Positions 43,384 to 52,001 of a stretch of 64,000 bases of DNA are shown here, piece by piece. Source of the DNA: NCEH01 sp043195135 (GTDB lineage Bacteria; Pseudomonadota; Alphaproteobacteria; Rhizobiales; Xanthobacteraceae); assembly GCF_043195135.1 (NCBI RefSeq), contig NZ_JBAFWP010000013.1. The stretch is one strand, 5' to 3'. The position numbers and the translations under genes were made by a program. Within the stretch, counting starts at the first letter, position 1; each line of letters starts with the position of its first letter. The notes under the pieces are model-generated. The model had not been told where the DNA came from. It did not search any database and was given only the letters and a program-made list of their open reading frames with translations.

Positions 43384-45078
43384 CTATTCCGCCGCTTCGC
43401 GGAAAGCGCCCCGTTCTGAGGTGGGATCTCCGTAGCCCTCGTCGTGATCATAGGCGTCCGGGTCCACGGCCCGATCCGCAGGATCGCCGCCCTCGCCCGC
43501 CTCATGCTTCACCAGCCAGTTGGCGAGCTTCTCCGCGTCCGGCGCGAACAGCGCGGTGGGGTGGACAAACCTCTCCTCCTTAAGGTGCTCGACCAGGGCG
43601 GCGCGCGTGTCCTTCACCTTTTGCCGAGGCAGGACCGAGGTGTCTTTGCACGAGCCCTCAAGGGCGGCGCGCGACAGGCAGGAGAGGAACTCCTCCGTGC
43701 CCATGTTCACCAGGAAGCTGTCGGCGCCGATGGCATCGCCGGCGATCCGGGCAACAATGCCGGAATCGGTGCGGTTCTCCCGGCAAGACAGCACGTCGAT
43801 GAGGACGCCCCGGGCCACCTGCTGCAGCGTCTCGCGGTCGAACGCGAGCTTGCCGTCCTCTCCGAGCAACTGAGTGGCGTGGCGATCCATCCGGGCATAG
43901 CCATAGACGTCGCCCGAGGCTCCGGAGGCGACGGAGATGTTGCGTCCGGCGAAGGCGAGGACGAGCAGCGCGAGCAGCGTGTCGTTCTCGATCGGCGCGC
44001 GGGCGAGCGCCTCGTGCAGCGCGTCGGTCCGGAAGTCGCCGATCATCTCGATGCCCTTGCGGGTCACATCCGGGCGAAGCTTGGGAACGCCGATGCCACC
44101 GTCTCCTCCGAGGCCGGTGGCATCGCCGCCCTTGCCCGTCACCTTCTTGGGCTCGGGCATCCGATAGTGGACGGTCTGCACCTTGCCCTCGCGATCGAGG
44201 AACATAGCCGCATGGTCAGACCTGCCGGGCTTGCCATAGACCCGCTCGGCCTTGGGGGGCAGCTTCGCGCGTCCCCAGGTGTCGGCTTCGACGATGATTC
44301 CGCGCTTCGGCAGGTGGCTCGCCATCCACTCCTGCTGGGCGCCGAGGAAGGCCTCGACGTCCGTCGTATAGCGGCTGTCCTCATCCGCCGAAGCGAACAG
44401 GTCCTCGACCCACTGCAGTCCGTAAGCCTGCGCAAGATCCTCGCCGAAGCTGGCGTCTCTCGCGTACATGCGGGTCTTTTCGAGGCCGTTCGCCACGTTG
44501 TACCAGGCGACCTGGGGGTCGGCTTTCGATGGCTTGTGCTTCTTCCAGACCTCCTTCTGATCCTCCAGCGAGGCCGCAGCGATGGTGCGCAGCTGCTTCT
44601 CGTTCGGCATGTCGCCCTTCGCCATGTGATCGAGCATGGCCGGCAGGACGTTTGCGAGCAGACGCAGCTTCCTGATCTGGCGCACCGGCAGGGCGAGCGC
44701 GACGCCGATCGCCTCCTCGGTCCAGGTGAGCGCGACCAAGCGCTCGATGGCCCGCCACTGGTCGATGGGGTTGAGCGGCTCGCGGGCAATGTTCTCGACC
44801 ATGGAGCGCATGGCGCCATTGTCGCTGGCGGCCTCATCGACGAGGACGTCGATCTCCTCGAGACCGGCGGCGATCGCCTGCTTCACGCGGCGATGACCGG
44901 AGTTGATGACGTATCCGTTGCCGCCACCGGCCTCCGGCGCGATGACGGGCGGCTGAACGATGCCCAGCGCCTTGATCGTCGCCAGCAGCAGGGTGTCCGC
45001 CTGCGGCGAGGATTTCGTCCGGCGCGAGCGGTCGGGATTTTCCTTCAGCGCACGCGGATCTATTTTCATGAGATGCAT
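43384..45078 (-). CDS. ParB-like N-terminal domain protein (564 aa), backbone B
   Basis: The start ATG at 45078 follows AAGGAACA. The N-terminal 120 residues have the ParB-type domain (IDPRALKENPDRSRR, INSGHRRVKQAIAAGLEEI, MVENIAREPLNPIDQWRAIE). A helix-turn-helix segment follows (WTEEAIGVALALPVRQIRKLRLL). The C-terminal two thirds are specific to long plasmid proteins and end in an acidic tail. It resembles the protein at 6415 in layout but is only distantly similar. No ParA is adjacent, and long members like this may act in plasmid maintenance or DNA processing. Confidence 0.85.
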   Translation of the reverse strand: MHLMKIDPRALKENPDRSRRTKSSPQADTLLLATIKALGIVQPPVIAPEAGGGNGYVINSGHRRVKQAIAAGLEEIDVLVDEAASDNGAMRSMVENIAREPLNPIDQWRAIERLVALTWTEEAIGVALALPVRQIRKLRLLANVLPAMLDHMAKGDMPNEKQLRTIAAASLEDQKEVWKKHKPSKADPQVAWYNVANGLEKTRMYARDASFGEDLAQAYGLQWVEDLFASADEDSRYTTDVEAFLGAQQEWMASHLPKRGIIVEADTWGRAKLPPKAERVYGKPGRSDHAAMFLDREGKVQTVHYRMPEPKKVTGKGGDATGLGGDGGIGVPKLRPDVTRKGIEMIGDFRTDALHEALARAPIENDTLLALLVLAFAGRNISVASGASGDVYGYARMDRHATQLLGEDGKLAFDRETLQQVARGVLIDVLSCRENRTDSGIVARIAGDAIGADSFLVNMGTEEFLSCLSRAALEGSCKDTSVLPRQKVKDTRAALVEHLKEERFVHPTALFAPDAEKLANWLVKHEAGEGGDPADRAVDPDAYDHDEGYGDPTSERGAFREAAE

Positions 45079-45344
45079 GGGGTGTTCCTTCGCGGGGTTC
45101 CGGGGCACCGCCTCCGGCGGTCCCTTTCTCGTCTTCTTCCCGAAGACATCCCCGGGCCCGCGGGGCGGGCGGCCCGGCACAACTGCGGCTGAGTATCCCC
45201 GCCCGGCAGGACGAGCGGGGCCAGAGCCCCGTGAAGGACGACGGGTTGGGATCGCGCGCGCCGCGGTTGCGCGTCAGCGGTGCCGGTCCGGCCGCTCTGC
45301 GAGCGGGATTTTCCCTCCTTTTTCCCTCCCCATTGAAATCCACT
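45079..45344. other. Divergent intergenic region with hairpins
   Basis: No gene. Minus-strand leader stems before the parB-like gene include ACCGCC-TCC-GGCGGT (45109-45123), GTCTTC/GAAGAC (45131-45147) and the long GGGCCCG-rich stem at 45154-45176. CCGGGG/CCCCGG may close them into one multi-branch structure. Confidence 0.5.
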
Positions 45345-45372
45345 CATTCTGACGCCATATTGCGTCAGAATG
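45345..45372. promoter_or_regulatory. Perfect 11-bp inverted repeat, toxin-antitoxin operator
   Basis: CATTCTGACGC and GCGTCAGAATG are separated by CATATT and lie 16-44 bases before the antitoxin start. Xre-type antitoxins bind such palindromes to repress their own operon. Confidence 0.82.
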
Positions 45373-45388
45373 TTTGGCAAAGTGATGG

Positions 45389-45748
45389 GTGAACATCATG
45401 GGCCTCGCCCAGTACGCGGATGACGGGATTTTCGCGCCGCGAAAGATCGCGGATGTCCTCCGCACGACCAGCGAGGAGGTCGCGCGCACGGCTGGTCTCG
45501 GAAGGGATGCGATCCAGCGCAAGGACCGGATTCGGTCCAGCCGCACGCAGCGGCGCCTGCGGGAAATGATCGAAGTGATCAACAAGGTGGAGCCGCGCTT
45601 CGGCTCGGCCCTGATGGCTTATGCTTGGTACCGCTCGGAACCCCTGCCCGGCTTTTCGGGCCAGACGGCCATGCAGCTCGTGCGCAGCGGGCGCGCCGAT
45701 GACGTGCTCGACTATATCGACGCGGTCGACGCCGGCGTGCACGTTTAG
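45389..45748 (+). CDS. Xre/MbcA/ParS-type antitoxin (DUF2384)
   Basis: The 119-residue protein starts at GTG 45389 or ATG 45398. It has an N-terminal Xre-like helix-turn-helix region (RKIADVLRTTSEEVARTAGLGRDA) and the C-terminal toxin-binding DUF2384 domain (RFGSALMAYAWYRSEPLPGFSGQTAMQLVRSGRADDVLDYID). It neutralises the RES-domain toxin encoded three bases downstream and should autorepress via the palindrome at 45345-45372. Confidence 0.9.
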   Translation: MNIMGLAQYADDGIFAPRKIADVLRTTSEEVARTAGLGRDAIQRKDRIRSSRTQRRLREMIEVINKVEPRFGSALMAYAWYRSEPLPGFSGQTAMQLVRSGRADDVLDYIDAVDAGVHV

Positions 45749-45751
45749 CCC

Positions 45752-46255
45752 GTGTCGATCTCCTACGACGGCAAGCTCTACCGGGCGCTCAATCCGGTCT
45801 ATGCGCGCGACCCGCTGTCAGGTCGCGGCGCCGCGCTTCATGGCGGCCGCTTCAATCCGAAAGGCGTGCCGGCACTCTATGCATCCTTGTCGGTGATGAC
45901 AGCGCTCAGGGAAGCAAACCAGGTTGGCAACCTCCAACCGACGACGCTCGTCTCCTATGATGCGGAAATCAGCGTCGTGTTCGATGGCCGGGACAAAGCC
46001 GCGCTCGCTGCCGAGGGCATGGATGCCGCCACTCTCGCGGACACGACGTGGCGCGACGAGATGAAGACAAGCGGCGAGGCGAGAACGCAGGCTTTCGCGC
46101 GCCGGCTGATGACCGCGGGCTACCATGCCCTGCTTGTGAGAAGCTTCGCCCCGGGCGCTGCCTCCGATGATCTCAACCTCGTGCTCTGGAGATGGGGTGC
46201 AAGCCCCCCATCCCGGCTCGTGCTGATCGATGACGAAGGCCGCCTCTCCCGATAA
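45752..46255 (+). CDS. RES-domain toxin (NAD+-degrading type)
   Basis: The 167-residue protein starts at GTG, three bases after the antitoxin stop. It has the RES family features LYRALNPVYARDPLSGRGAAL, GGRFNPKGVPALYASLS, and VMTALREAN, with the Arg, Tyr, Glu and Ser positions expected for the active site. Studied RES toxins (for example MbcT) break down NAD+. The pair is a plasmid-addiction or phage-defence module in backbone B. Confidence 0.9.
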   Translation: MSISYDGKLYRALNPVYARDPLSGRGAALHGGRFNPKGVPALYASLSVMTALREANQVGNLQPTTLVSYDAEISVVFDGRDKAALAAEGMDAATLADTTWRDEMKTSGEARTQAFARRLMTAGYHALLVRSFAPGAASDDLNLVLWRWGASPPSRLVLIDDEGRLSR

Positions 46256-46338
46256 GTCGTCAGGCAGCGTGGCGCGTGGCCAGCCCGACGTCCGGCCATG
46301 ATGACTGCGCAACCCGGCCTACGGCCGGGCGACGCGGA

Positions 46339-46845
46339 TCAGTCGGAATCGTCGGCCCTGAACTCCGCGAGGATGTCGGTCGTGGATCCGTATTGGAGGG
46401 CCTTCGCCGTGATCCGCGTGATGCTTCCACCGAAGCCATCCGGCTGCATCCGCGAACAGGTGAAGGCGACTGTGACGATGATCTCGTCCAGCGTTGGCGA
46501 CCGGCGGACGATGCTCTGAAGCATCCCATCCCATCCCAGAGCCGCCGCGGAGAGATCGAGTTCAATGTAGTCGTGCGGCTCGCAGTCTTTGGTCTCGGCG
46601 AGACGGAGCGCGACGTAGGCGGCGAGGCCGCATTCGAGGTCCTTCGATGCCTCATGCGCCTGGCGAAGCTGTTTCACCTCAATGGCGACCACTTCGCTCG
46701 GGCCACAGGAGGAGTGGAAAAAGACGCGGCCGTTTTCGTCGGTCTCCTCGTCGAAGGCCATGCCGAGGATCAGCCGTTCGAGGGGCATGATGTCTGCCGT
46801 AGGGATGAATGGCGTGACGACGGTGGGGGAGTAATAATCTGCCAT
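46339..46845 (-). CDS. Hypothetical plasmid protein (168 aa)
   Basis: The start ATG at 46845 follows GGGGAGGG. The acidic soluble product begins MADYYSPTVVTPFIPTADIMPLE and contains a Cys (HSSCGPSEVV) and the segment YIELDLSAAALGWDGMLQSIVRR. It lies 12 bases after the DUF1419 gene on the same strand and is the last of a three-gene operon with the DUF1419 and DUF3991/Toprim genes. No family is recognised. Confidence 0.65.
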   Translation of the reverse strand: MADYYSPTVVTPFIPTADIMPLERLILGMAFDEETDENGRVFFHSSCGPSEVVAIEVKQLRQAHEASKDLECGLAAYVALRLAETKDCEPHDYIELDLSAAALGWDGMLQSIVRRSPTLDEIIVTVAFTCSRMQPDGFGGSITRITAKALQYGSTTDILAEFRADDSD

Positions 46846-46857
46846 GCTGCCCTCCCC

Positions 46858-47463
46858 TCAGGCTGCGAGCGCGTCTGGGAGGTAGCGCAGATGTACCGGC
46901 AGCTTGGTGGAGATCTGCCCGTCGCTCAGGCCCTCGAGCAGGACCTGGCTGGTACCGGCCCGTCCGCCATAGAACAGCACGGTGCGCTTTCCGCGGTGAA
47001 GCGCGGGCCAGCGATCGTCGGCATAGCCGCGATAATCGTCGTTCGTCGCGCTCCAGATGTGCTCGATGCGCTCCTCGCGCGTCATTGCCTTCAAGAAGCG
47101 CACCTCGCGCTCGACGATGGCATCGCGCATCCGCTCGGGGGATGCCCTCTCGGAGAGATCGCAATAGCCGTGGAAATAGCGGAGCCGGTCATCAATGATC
47201 AGAGAGTAGAACACGCTCGTGACCGAGCCGGTGAAGAACTCACGCATGGCGAACATGCCGTCGCGCATCCAGAGCGGTGGCAGGATTTCCAGCATGTGGT
47301 CATGCTCGATCCGGCTGACCTCGAACCACTCGCCGGCATAAAGACCGCTGGAGCCGCCCTCGCCGCGGTTCGGTCGCTGCGCATGCCGGTCGAACATGCG
47401 GAACATCTGCCGACGATCGGCTACACCCTGATAGACTTTGTGGATCTGAATGGTGGGGATCAT
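46858..47463 (-). CDS. DUF1419 domain protein
   Basis: The 201-residue protein starts MIPTIQIHKVYQGVADRRQ, with an AAGGAG ribosome site. The centre, FYSLIIDDRLRYFHGYCDLSERASPERMRDAI, matches the DUF1419 family as I know it from Rhizobium and related plasmids. The function is unknown. It lies between a DUF3991/Toprim gene upstream and a hypothetical protein downstream, all on the minus strand. Confidence 0.72.
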   Translation of the reverse strand: MIPTIQIHKVYQGVADRRQMFRMFDRHAQRPNRGEGGSSGLYAGEWFEVSRIEHDHMLEILPPLWMRDGMFAMREFFTGSVTSVFYSLIIDDRLRYFHGYCDLSERASPERMRDAIVEREVRFLKAMTREERIEHIWSATNDDYRGYADDRWPALHRGKRTVLFYGGRAGTSQVLLEGLSDGQISTKLPVHLRYLPDALAA

Positions 47464-47534
47464 GCTGGGCTCCTTCAGCCTTGTTGGGCCGGAGCGCGGC
47501 TGATCCTTGCGATCTCGCCGTCACCCTCGGCCCT

Positions 47535-48563
47535 TCATGACCCCTTCGCGGGAGCCGCCTCCCCGCCTCGGCGGGTCAAGGGCCCGCGGAACGCGGGCGG
47601 AGCTTCACCCTTGACGCGCCAGGCGGGCATGCGGCAGCCGGGCTCTTCTCTATTCCCTTCCTCCGCCTTCTTCTCCATGGCTCGGAGATCCTCATTCCAG
47701 TCTCCCAATGTTGGGCGCAACCGCATGAATCGGCACGAGGCATCTCGGCCAATCGCCTGCAGCCGCATCGCGTAGGTTTCGCCCTGTGTGTTGTTGTCGG
47801 TGGCAGCGACGAGAAGCGCAGCCTCCCGTGAGGCGAGCGCCCGGATCGCAGCCTCCGTCGATGGTGCCCAGCCTCCGCCAGTGCTGACGAACAGGCTGTC
47901 GGGTCGTATGTCCTCAATCTCGGCGAGGCTCATGGCGTCGATCGCTGCCTCCGTCACGCAGATGCGTCGGACATCGGGAGGCCCAAGTCGGAACAAGACC
48001 TTTGCGCCCCCTGTCGCGAAGCCTCGCCATTCCGGCCCCCGCTCCTCCCAGCCGGTGACGAAGCCCGCGTCATCTGTGTGAGCTGCCCACATGCTGCCGC
48101 GAGGGCCTTCTCGAAGTCGGTCCAGCTCGATCGCTGCGCGGATGACCGCGTCGGAGAGGCAGCGTTCCTCCCTGAGGAAGCGCGAGGTGCGCGAGTCTCG
48201 CCATGGTCTCCGACGACGGAACCAGCGTTCCGCAACACTGAAGTCCGTATCCCGGGCGCGCTCTGGACCCGACCAAGCCGGCTCAGCCGGGACAAAACCG
48301 ACCAGCGCTGCGACGCGATCGAGGCATTCTGCAAAGCCGGCGCCATGGAGGCGCTCGACAAGCCCATACACATCGCCCTTGGCATCCGACAGAGGATCGA
48401 ACCATCCCTTGCCGGCATGGATTATGATGATGATGTCGGCCCCCCGGCGGTACTTCATGGCGCGCCGGGTGCTCTCCCTCATATCGACGGCGAAACCGGC
48501 ATTCTCCAACACCGTCGTGCAAGCCACACACGCCTTGAGATCCTCGATTTTCCCTCTATCCAT
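47535..48563 (-). CDS. DUF3991/Toprim-domain protein (primase-like)
   Basis: The 342-residue protein has an N-terminal DUF3991-like region with a DNA-primase zinc-domain remnant (CVACTTVLENAGFAVDM, then DIIIIIHAGKGWFDPLSDAKGDVYGLV). A Toprim-like domain follows (VRRICVTEAAIDAMSLAEIE, then REAALLVAATDNNTQGETYAMRL) with the Glu and Asp-x-Asn positions of that fold. Such proteins are found beside relaxases and ParB-like genes on alphaproteobacterial plasmids and may prime replication after transfer. It is the first gene of a three-gene operon and has a long structured leader. Confidence 0.82.
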   Translation of the reverse strand: MDRGKIEDLKACVACTTVLENAGFAVDMRESTRRAMKYRRGADIIIIIHAGKGWFDPLSDAKGDVYGLVERLHGAGFAECLDRVAALVGFVPAEPAWSGPERARDTDFSVAERWFRRRRPWRDSRTSRFLREERCLSDAVIRAAIELDRLREGPRGSMWAAHTDDAGFVTGWEERGPEWRGFATGGAKVLFRLGPPDVRRICVTEAAIDAMSLAEIEDIRPDSLFVSTGGGWAPSTEAAIRALASREAALLVAATDNNTQGETYAMRLQAIGRDASCRFMRLRPTLGDWNEDLRAMEKKAEEGNREEPGCRMPAWRVKGEAPPAFRGPLTRRGGEAAPAKGS

Positions 48564-48857
48564 GCTCTTCCCCCGGAGGAGCCTCTGAGGCGTCCGGGAC
48601 CTTTCCTGCTCAGGTTTCCCTCCCCACGCATGCGGGGGCCGGTCCCGGCTGCCGCGAAGAGCGAAGGCGGCAAGGGCGCGGCCGGCTGCCAGTGACTTTC
48701 CGAGCGCTTGTACGCATGAGTTGCCGGCCGCGGCGCAGCCTCCCTTGCTGCCGCCCGCTCGCGAGCGGCATGCGCGTTTCTGGCAATCAGACTCGCTACG
48801 CGGAAAGGAAAGGGGTCGTAGGGCTGATTAGATTGGTTCGTCGACAATCACAGCGAG
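48564..48857. other. Structured leader of the Toprim gene
   Basis: No gene. On the minus strand CCGGGA (about 48646) can pair with TCCCGG (about 48595), enclosing CCCC/GGGG at 48624-48640. A CCTC-TGA-GAGG-type hairpin lies at 48580-48594 close to the start. Composition changes to lower GC beyond about 48840. Confidence 0.45.
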
Positions 48858-49202
48858 CTAGATCCTCGGTCGTATGGGATGAACTGCCAACGCCGCGAAT
48901 GGCTCTGAATTGGTGGCGATCCATAGAATGGATGGCTGGTTAAGGCCGAAGATTTCCACGACCGTGCCTTCGAGCGCCACTTTCATCGAATGACATCCCA
49001 CCAAGTCATCCGCTTCAACGCGCATTAGAAGCGCACCGTGTCCGACACGAATAATCGAGCGGCCCACTTCGAATATAAGGTACAGATCCGTCTCGCTACG
49101 ACTTATACCCGTGCACAGATCTATTAATCTATCGCAAATTTGATCGAGCACCGCGTCGCCTTCAGGGACATATATACTTGATTCGAATATCAGCTTTCTC
49201 AT
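48858..49202 (-). CDS. Hypothetical protein (114 aa), weakly DUF2218-like
   Basis: The start ATG at 49202 (MRKLIFESSIYVPEGD) is chosen over 49244. The product is mixed alpha/beta, with IIRVGHGALLMRVEADDLVGCHSMKVALEGTVVEIFG resembling the end of DUF2218-type proteins; that is a weak resemblance. GC content is lower than in backbone B, and no partner gene is adjacent, so it looks like a separately acquired gene. Confidence 0.5.
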   Translation of the reverse strand: MRKLIFESSIYVPEGDAVLDQICDRLIDLCTGISRSETDLYLIFEVGRSIIRVGHGALLMRVEADDLVGCHSMKVALEGTVVEIFGLNQPSILWIATNSEPFAALAVHPIRPRI

Positions 49203-49561
49203 ACGAGGCTCCTTCCACGCCCGTATCCTTGAAATCGCAACCAATGAATGGATTGAGAACTGATTTAGCGTATTTGCCAGATAGGCATGGTGTCACTTTC
49301 CATCAAATTGTGAGAACCCTTTCCATTTATCCCAAACACTTAGTAAGCATCTAATTTGAAAATGGGCAGTTAATTTTAGAACCCGCCTTGGATTTTGTCA
49401 CTAAATTTGAGATAACAATGACTCACCTCCAAAGGCCGCTAATTCTCTTGCGGGATGCACTTGAGGTGAGGATCTCGGTGCCAGGATTCTTACAATTAAA
49501 TGCCCAACCGCGCGGAAACGAATGCATTCTTATATTTAAATTCCAAGCGACATGTGACGCC
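49203..49561. other. AT-richer intergenic stretch
   Basis: No gene is supported; a plus-strand frame at 49388-49651 overlaps the MFS remnant and lacks a ribosome site. The composition (many A/T runs around 49270-49420) differs clearly from the flanking GC-rich DNA, indicating foreign or decaying sequence. Confidence 0.45.
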
Positions 49562-50795
49562 TCATCGTTCCTTAATTGGCATGCTTACGTTTCCTGCCGC
49601 TGCGAACGCCGCCATGATCGCGAGCAGGCCAAGGACCACAAACGCAAATGAAAGGTTCGCTCCGGACCCGATTAGTCCCGCCATGGGAGCCATGACGATC
49701 CAACACAGGCCGAGCATGGCGACGCGGCACCTCCGGAGCAACACGCGATCCTCGGCTCTGCTCGACCGCTCGATGAATTGTCCGATCGGGAGCTGGGCGA
49801 GCGAGCATCCGACGCCGAGCACAAACCACAGAATCAGAAGGCACCGAATGCATCCGCGAGGCTTCCAATAAAGAGGCCGGACGAGACCAACGCCGCTCCG
49901 AAAAGAGCGGTGGCCGATGCGGGAATACGTGCCGATATTTGCAGCGCCAAGACGATCCCCGCAATGCTCCCAAAGCCGAATACCGCCAAAGCGATCGCGA
50001 CGGCCACCTCGCTTCGGCCGAACACTGCCATCGCAAGCACCGGCGTGTTGACCAGAATCATGGAAGCGGCGGCAACGAACACGATGTTCATCGCAATGAT
50101 CCCGCGAAACGATCGATCGCGAAGTAAATCAAGCCCAGCGCGCAACCCGACGATCTGACCTTTTGATGGGATAGGTGACATCGAGCGAGGCAAATCCGCG
50201 AATATGGCGAGGATTATCGACGCGAGGATCGTAGCGTAGCTACCGATCATGAGTGCCTCGGTGCCCGCGATTCCCAGGAGTAGTGCGGCGATAAGGGGGG
50301 TGAGGGCAGACTCGAGGTTCGAGGCAAGGCTTACCAAGTTGACGGAGCGCTTGCGATCTGGGTCGGATCGAAGGATGGAAAGCGCAGTCCCTCTGAAAGT
50401 CGCGCTGAATCCGGTCGAGGCGACCTCCAGAAGAAACAAGGCAACGACGATCTGCCAGGCGGCGTCCACGATCAAGGTCAAGGTGACCGGGAGCACCAAC
50501 CCACGCTACATAGGAGAAAGCTAAGTCGAGGGGCTAGACGCCGTAAGACTGCGGGAGCCAGCGCTCCACCGAAGTGCGAGACCGCCATTCTTGCTGCGAT
50601 CGCAATCCCAAGTACGACGCCCGAGCTCCAGCCCGCCAGCGCGAAGGCCGCCAGATAAAAGCCGACCGCCGCCTGTCCGGTGGCGATCAGCATGCACACT
50701 TGCAAAAGAAAGATGAACCTGTAAGCATGGTTCTCCAGCACGTCGAGAACCTTCGCGGCCGCAGCGACCTCCATGGATTGCTTCGAATGTCGCAT
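49562..50795 (-). pseudogene. MFS transporter, broken by at least two frameshifts
   Basis: Three consecutive minus-strand frames give one major facilitator protein. The N-terminus is at 50795-50490 (MRHSKQSMEVAAAAKV, then FIFLLQVCMLIATGQAAVGFYL). The middle, 50499-49834, has GTALSILRSDPDRKRSVNLVSL and several helices. The C-terminus is at 49830-49562 (LGVGCSLAQLPIGQFIERSS). The frame changes near 50495 and 49832 prevent one product. The total of about 410 residues and twelve helices fits an MFS exporter. It is probably inactive. Confidence 0.75.
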
Positions 50796-50860
50796 TTCAT
50801 TTGGCACCTGAAGCTGGGAGAGGACGGCGGGCATGGCCCGCCGTCCTCCGGGTTGGCTCG

Positions 50861-51139
50861 TTAGGGTGTGGTCATGAGGACCGGCCTGTCATTCAGCGAG
50901 TTCGGCAGCACGCCGATATACGGGTTGGCCGGCCGCACGATGACGGGAACGCCCCTGATGGAAGTTCCCGGCGTACTTGTGGCAGCGGACGTGCGCCCGC
51001 TCGGGAAATCTCCCTGCTGCACATCGTAGAACTCGTGCCGCTCCTGCTCCTCCGCGGTCAACGTAGACGAGTAAGGCTCAGCCTGTACGCTCGAGACGGC
51101 GAGAAGCACTGTGGATGCGATAAGTGCATAGCGAAGCAT
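50861..51139 (-). CDS. Small secreted protein with ERHxFxDVQ motif (A)
   Basis: The 92-residue product has a signal peptide (MLRYALIASTVLLAVSSVQA) and a mature part beginning EPYSSTLTAEEQERHEFYDV, followed by a Ser/Thr/Pro-rich tail. The EQERHEFYDVQQG segment recurs as KEKERHVFRDVQLG in the protein at 52002-52286. No family is recognised. It may be an envelope protein linked to the metal-efflux region downstream. Confidence 0.6.
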   Translation of the reverse strand: MLRYALIASTVLLAVSSVQAEPYSSTLTAEEQERHEFYDVQQGDFPSGRTSAATSTPGTSIRGVPVIVRPANPYIGVLPNSLNDRPVLMTTP

Positions 51140-51518
51140 AATTTACCTCGATGATTGGAATTGAAGTGTTCTTTAAAGCTTCATTTCCAAGCATTCGAGG
51201 AGGTGGGATCTCTGCGGAAGGGTTCGTCGCAACCCACTGCTGGTCGCTGATTTCCCAATCAATCACCGCCGCAAAACCGGTTGAGTTGGTCGTCGGTATT
51301 GGAACCACCACATGAGAGCACGTGTGGCATTCGTCGCCAAACACGATGGCATCGCTCGAATCTCTCCCAGCGCCATCTGTGGAGCTATCGGCCACCTGCA
51401 AAACCGATGTTTGAGCAAATACATCAGGCGATCCCGCCACTAGGCCGGCTCCGATCATCGCAGGCACAACTAAGACGCGGAGAATGATCGATATCGCCTG
51501 AAGTATTATGATATTCAT
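51078..51518 (-). CDS. Putative secreted hypothetical protein
   Basis: The frame encodes 146 residues with an N-terminal hydrophobic segment (MNIIILQAISIILRVLVVPAM, ending VFAQ) like a signal peptide and a mature part with CHTC. The C-terminal ~20 residues run over the start of the gene at 50861, so the real stop may differ, or the gene may be frameshifted near 51150. It is AT-richer than its surroundings. Low-moderate confidence that it is a real gene. Confidence 0.4.
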   Translation of the reverse strand: MNIIILQAISIILRVLVVPAMIGAGLVAGSPDVFAQTSVLQVADSSTDGAGRDSSDAIVFGDECHTCSHVVVPIPTTNSTGFAAVIDWEISDQQWVATNPSAEIPPPRMLGNEALKNTSIPIIEVNYASLCTYRIHSASRRLERTG

Positions 51519-51664
51519 TACTATTCTTCTATGTTCTTATTTATAATATCTGATTCTAGCTTGGGTTATTAACCCAATACTTATGGCGTCAATCAAGTCT
51601 ACACTTTGTAGGCATTAGGAAAAATTGCCTCCAAATGATAATTGGGGGGCAAATTATTATAACA

Positions 51665-51880
51665 TTATGATTTTGATTCTTGGATACATTGATTATATGT
51701 GATTTTACAATGCACTAATTCGTGTTGACGATACCATTTGTTCTTTTCGATACAGATCTTGAGTTTACTGGAGCAAAAGTTCGCATGCTCCTTTGGGTTT
51801 GAATGTTCCGTATCCGCTGTCTGAGCCAGCGCGGACTCAGCGCATCCCAGCGCTACCAAAAAGACGACGATGAATTTCAT
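51665..51880 (-). CDS. Small secreted Cys-rich protein (71 aa)
   Basis: The ATG at 51880 follows GGAGAAACG. The product has a signal peptide (MKFIVVFLVALGCAESALAQ) and a mature region with two Cys-x6-Cys pairs (CSSKLKIC and CKITYNQC) separated by a charged helix. The twin spacing suggests a helical hairpin held by two disulfides or a metal site. No known family is recognised. It lies among other small secreted proteins before the RND efflux operon. Confidence 0.6.
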   Translation of the reverse strand: MKFIVVFLVALGCAESALAQTADTEHSNPKEHANFCSSKLKICIEKNKWYRQHELVHCKITYNQCIQESKS

Positions 51881-52001
51881 TATCGTTTCTCCTGTTCCGA
51901 GGTAGTGGGCCATCCGACATGCGAGGACGTCGATGCAATCCATCGATGCTGAACGGCTTTTTGTGCTTAGCCGCGCCTGCGGACGCGGAATTGTAAAAAA
52001 G

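Noticed and set aside
43444..45192. 582-residue plus-strand frame opposite the parB-like gene
   Set aside because: Mirror of the third codon position bias of the real minus-strand gene; no ribosome site or known motif.
49388..49651. 87-residue plus-strand frame in the AT-rich stretch
   Set aside because: No ribosome site, and its second half is antisense to the MFS remnant.
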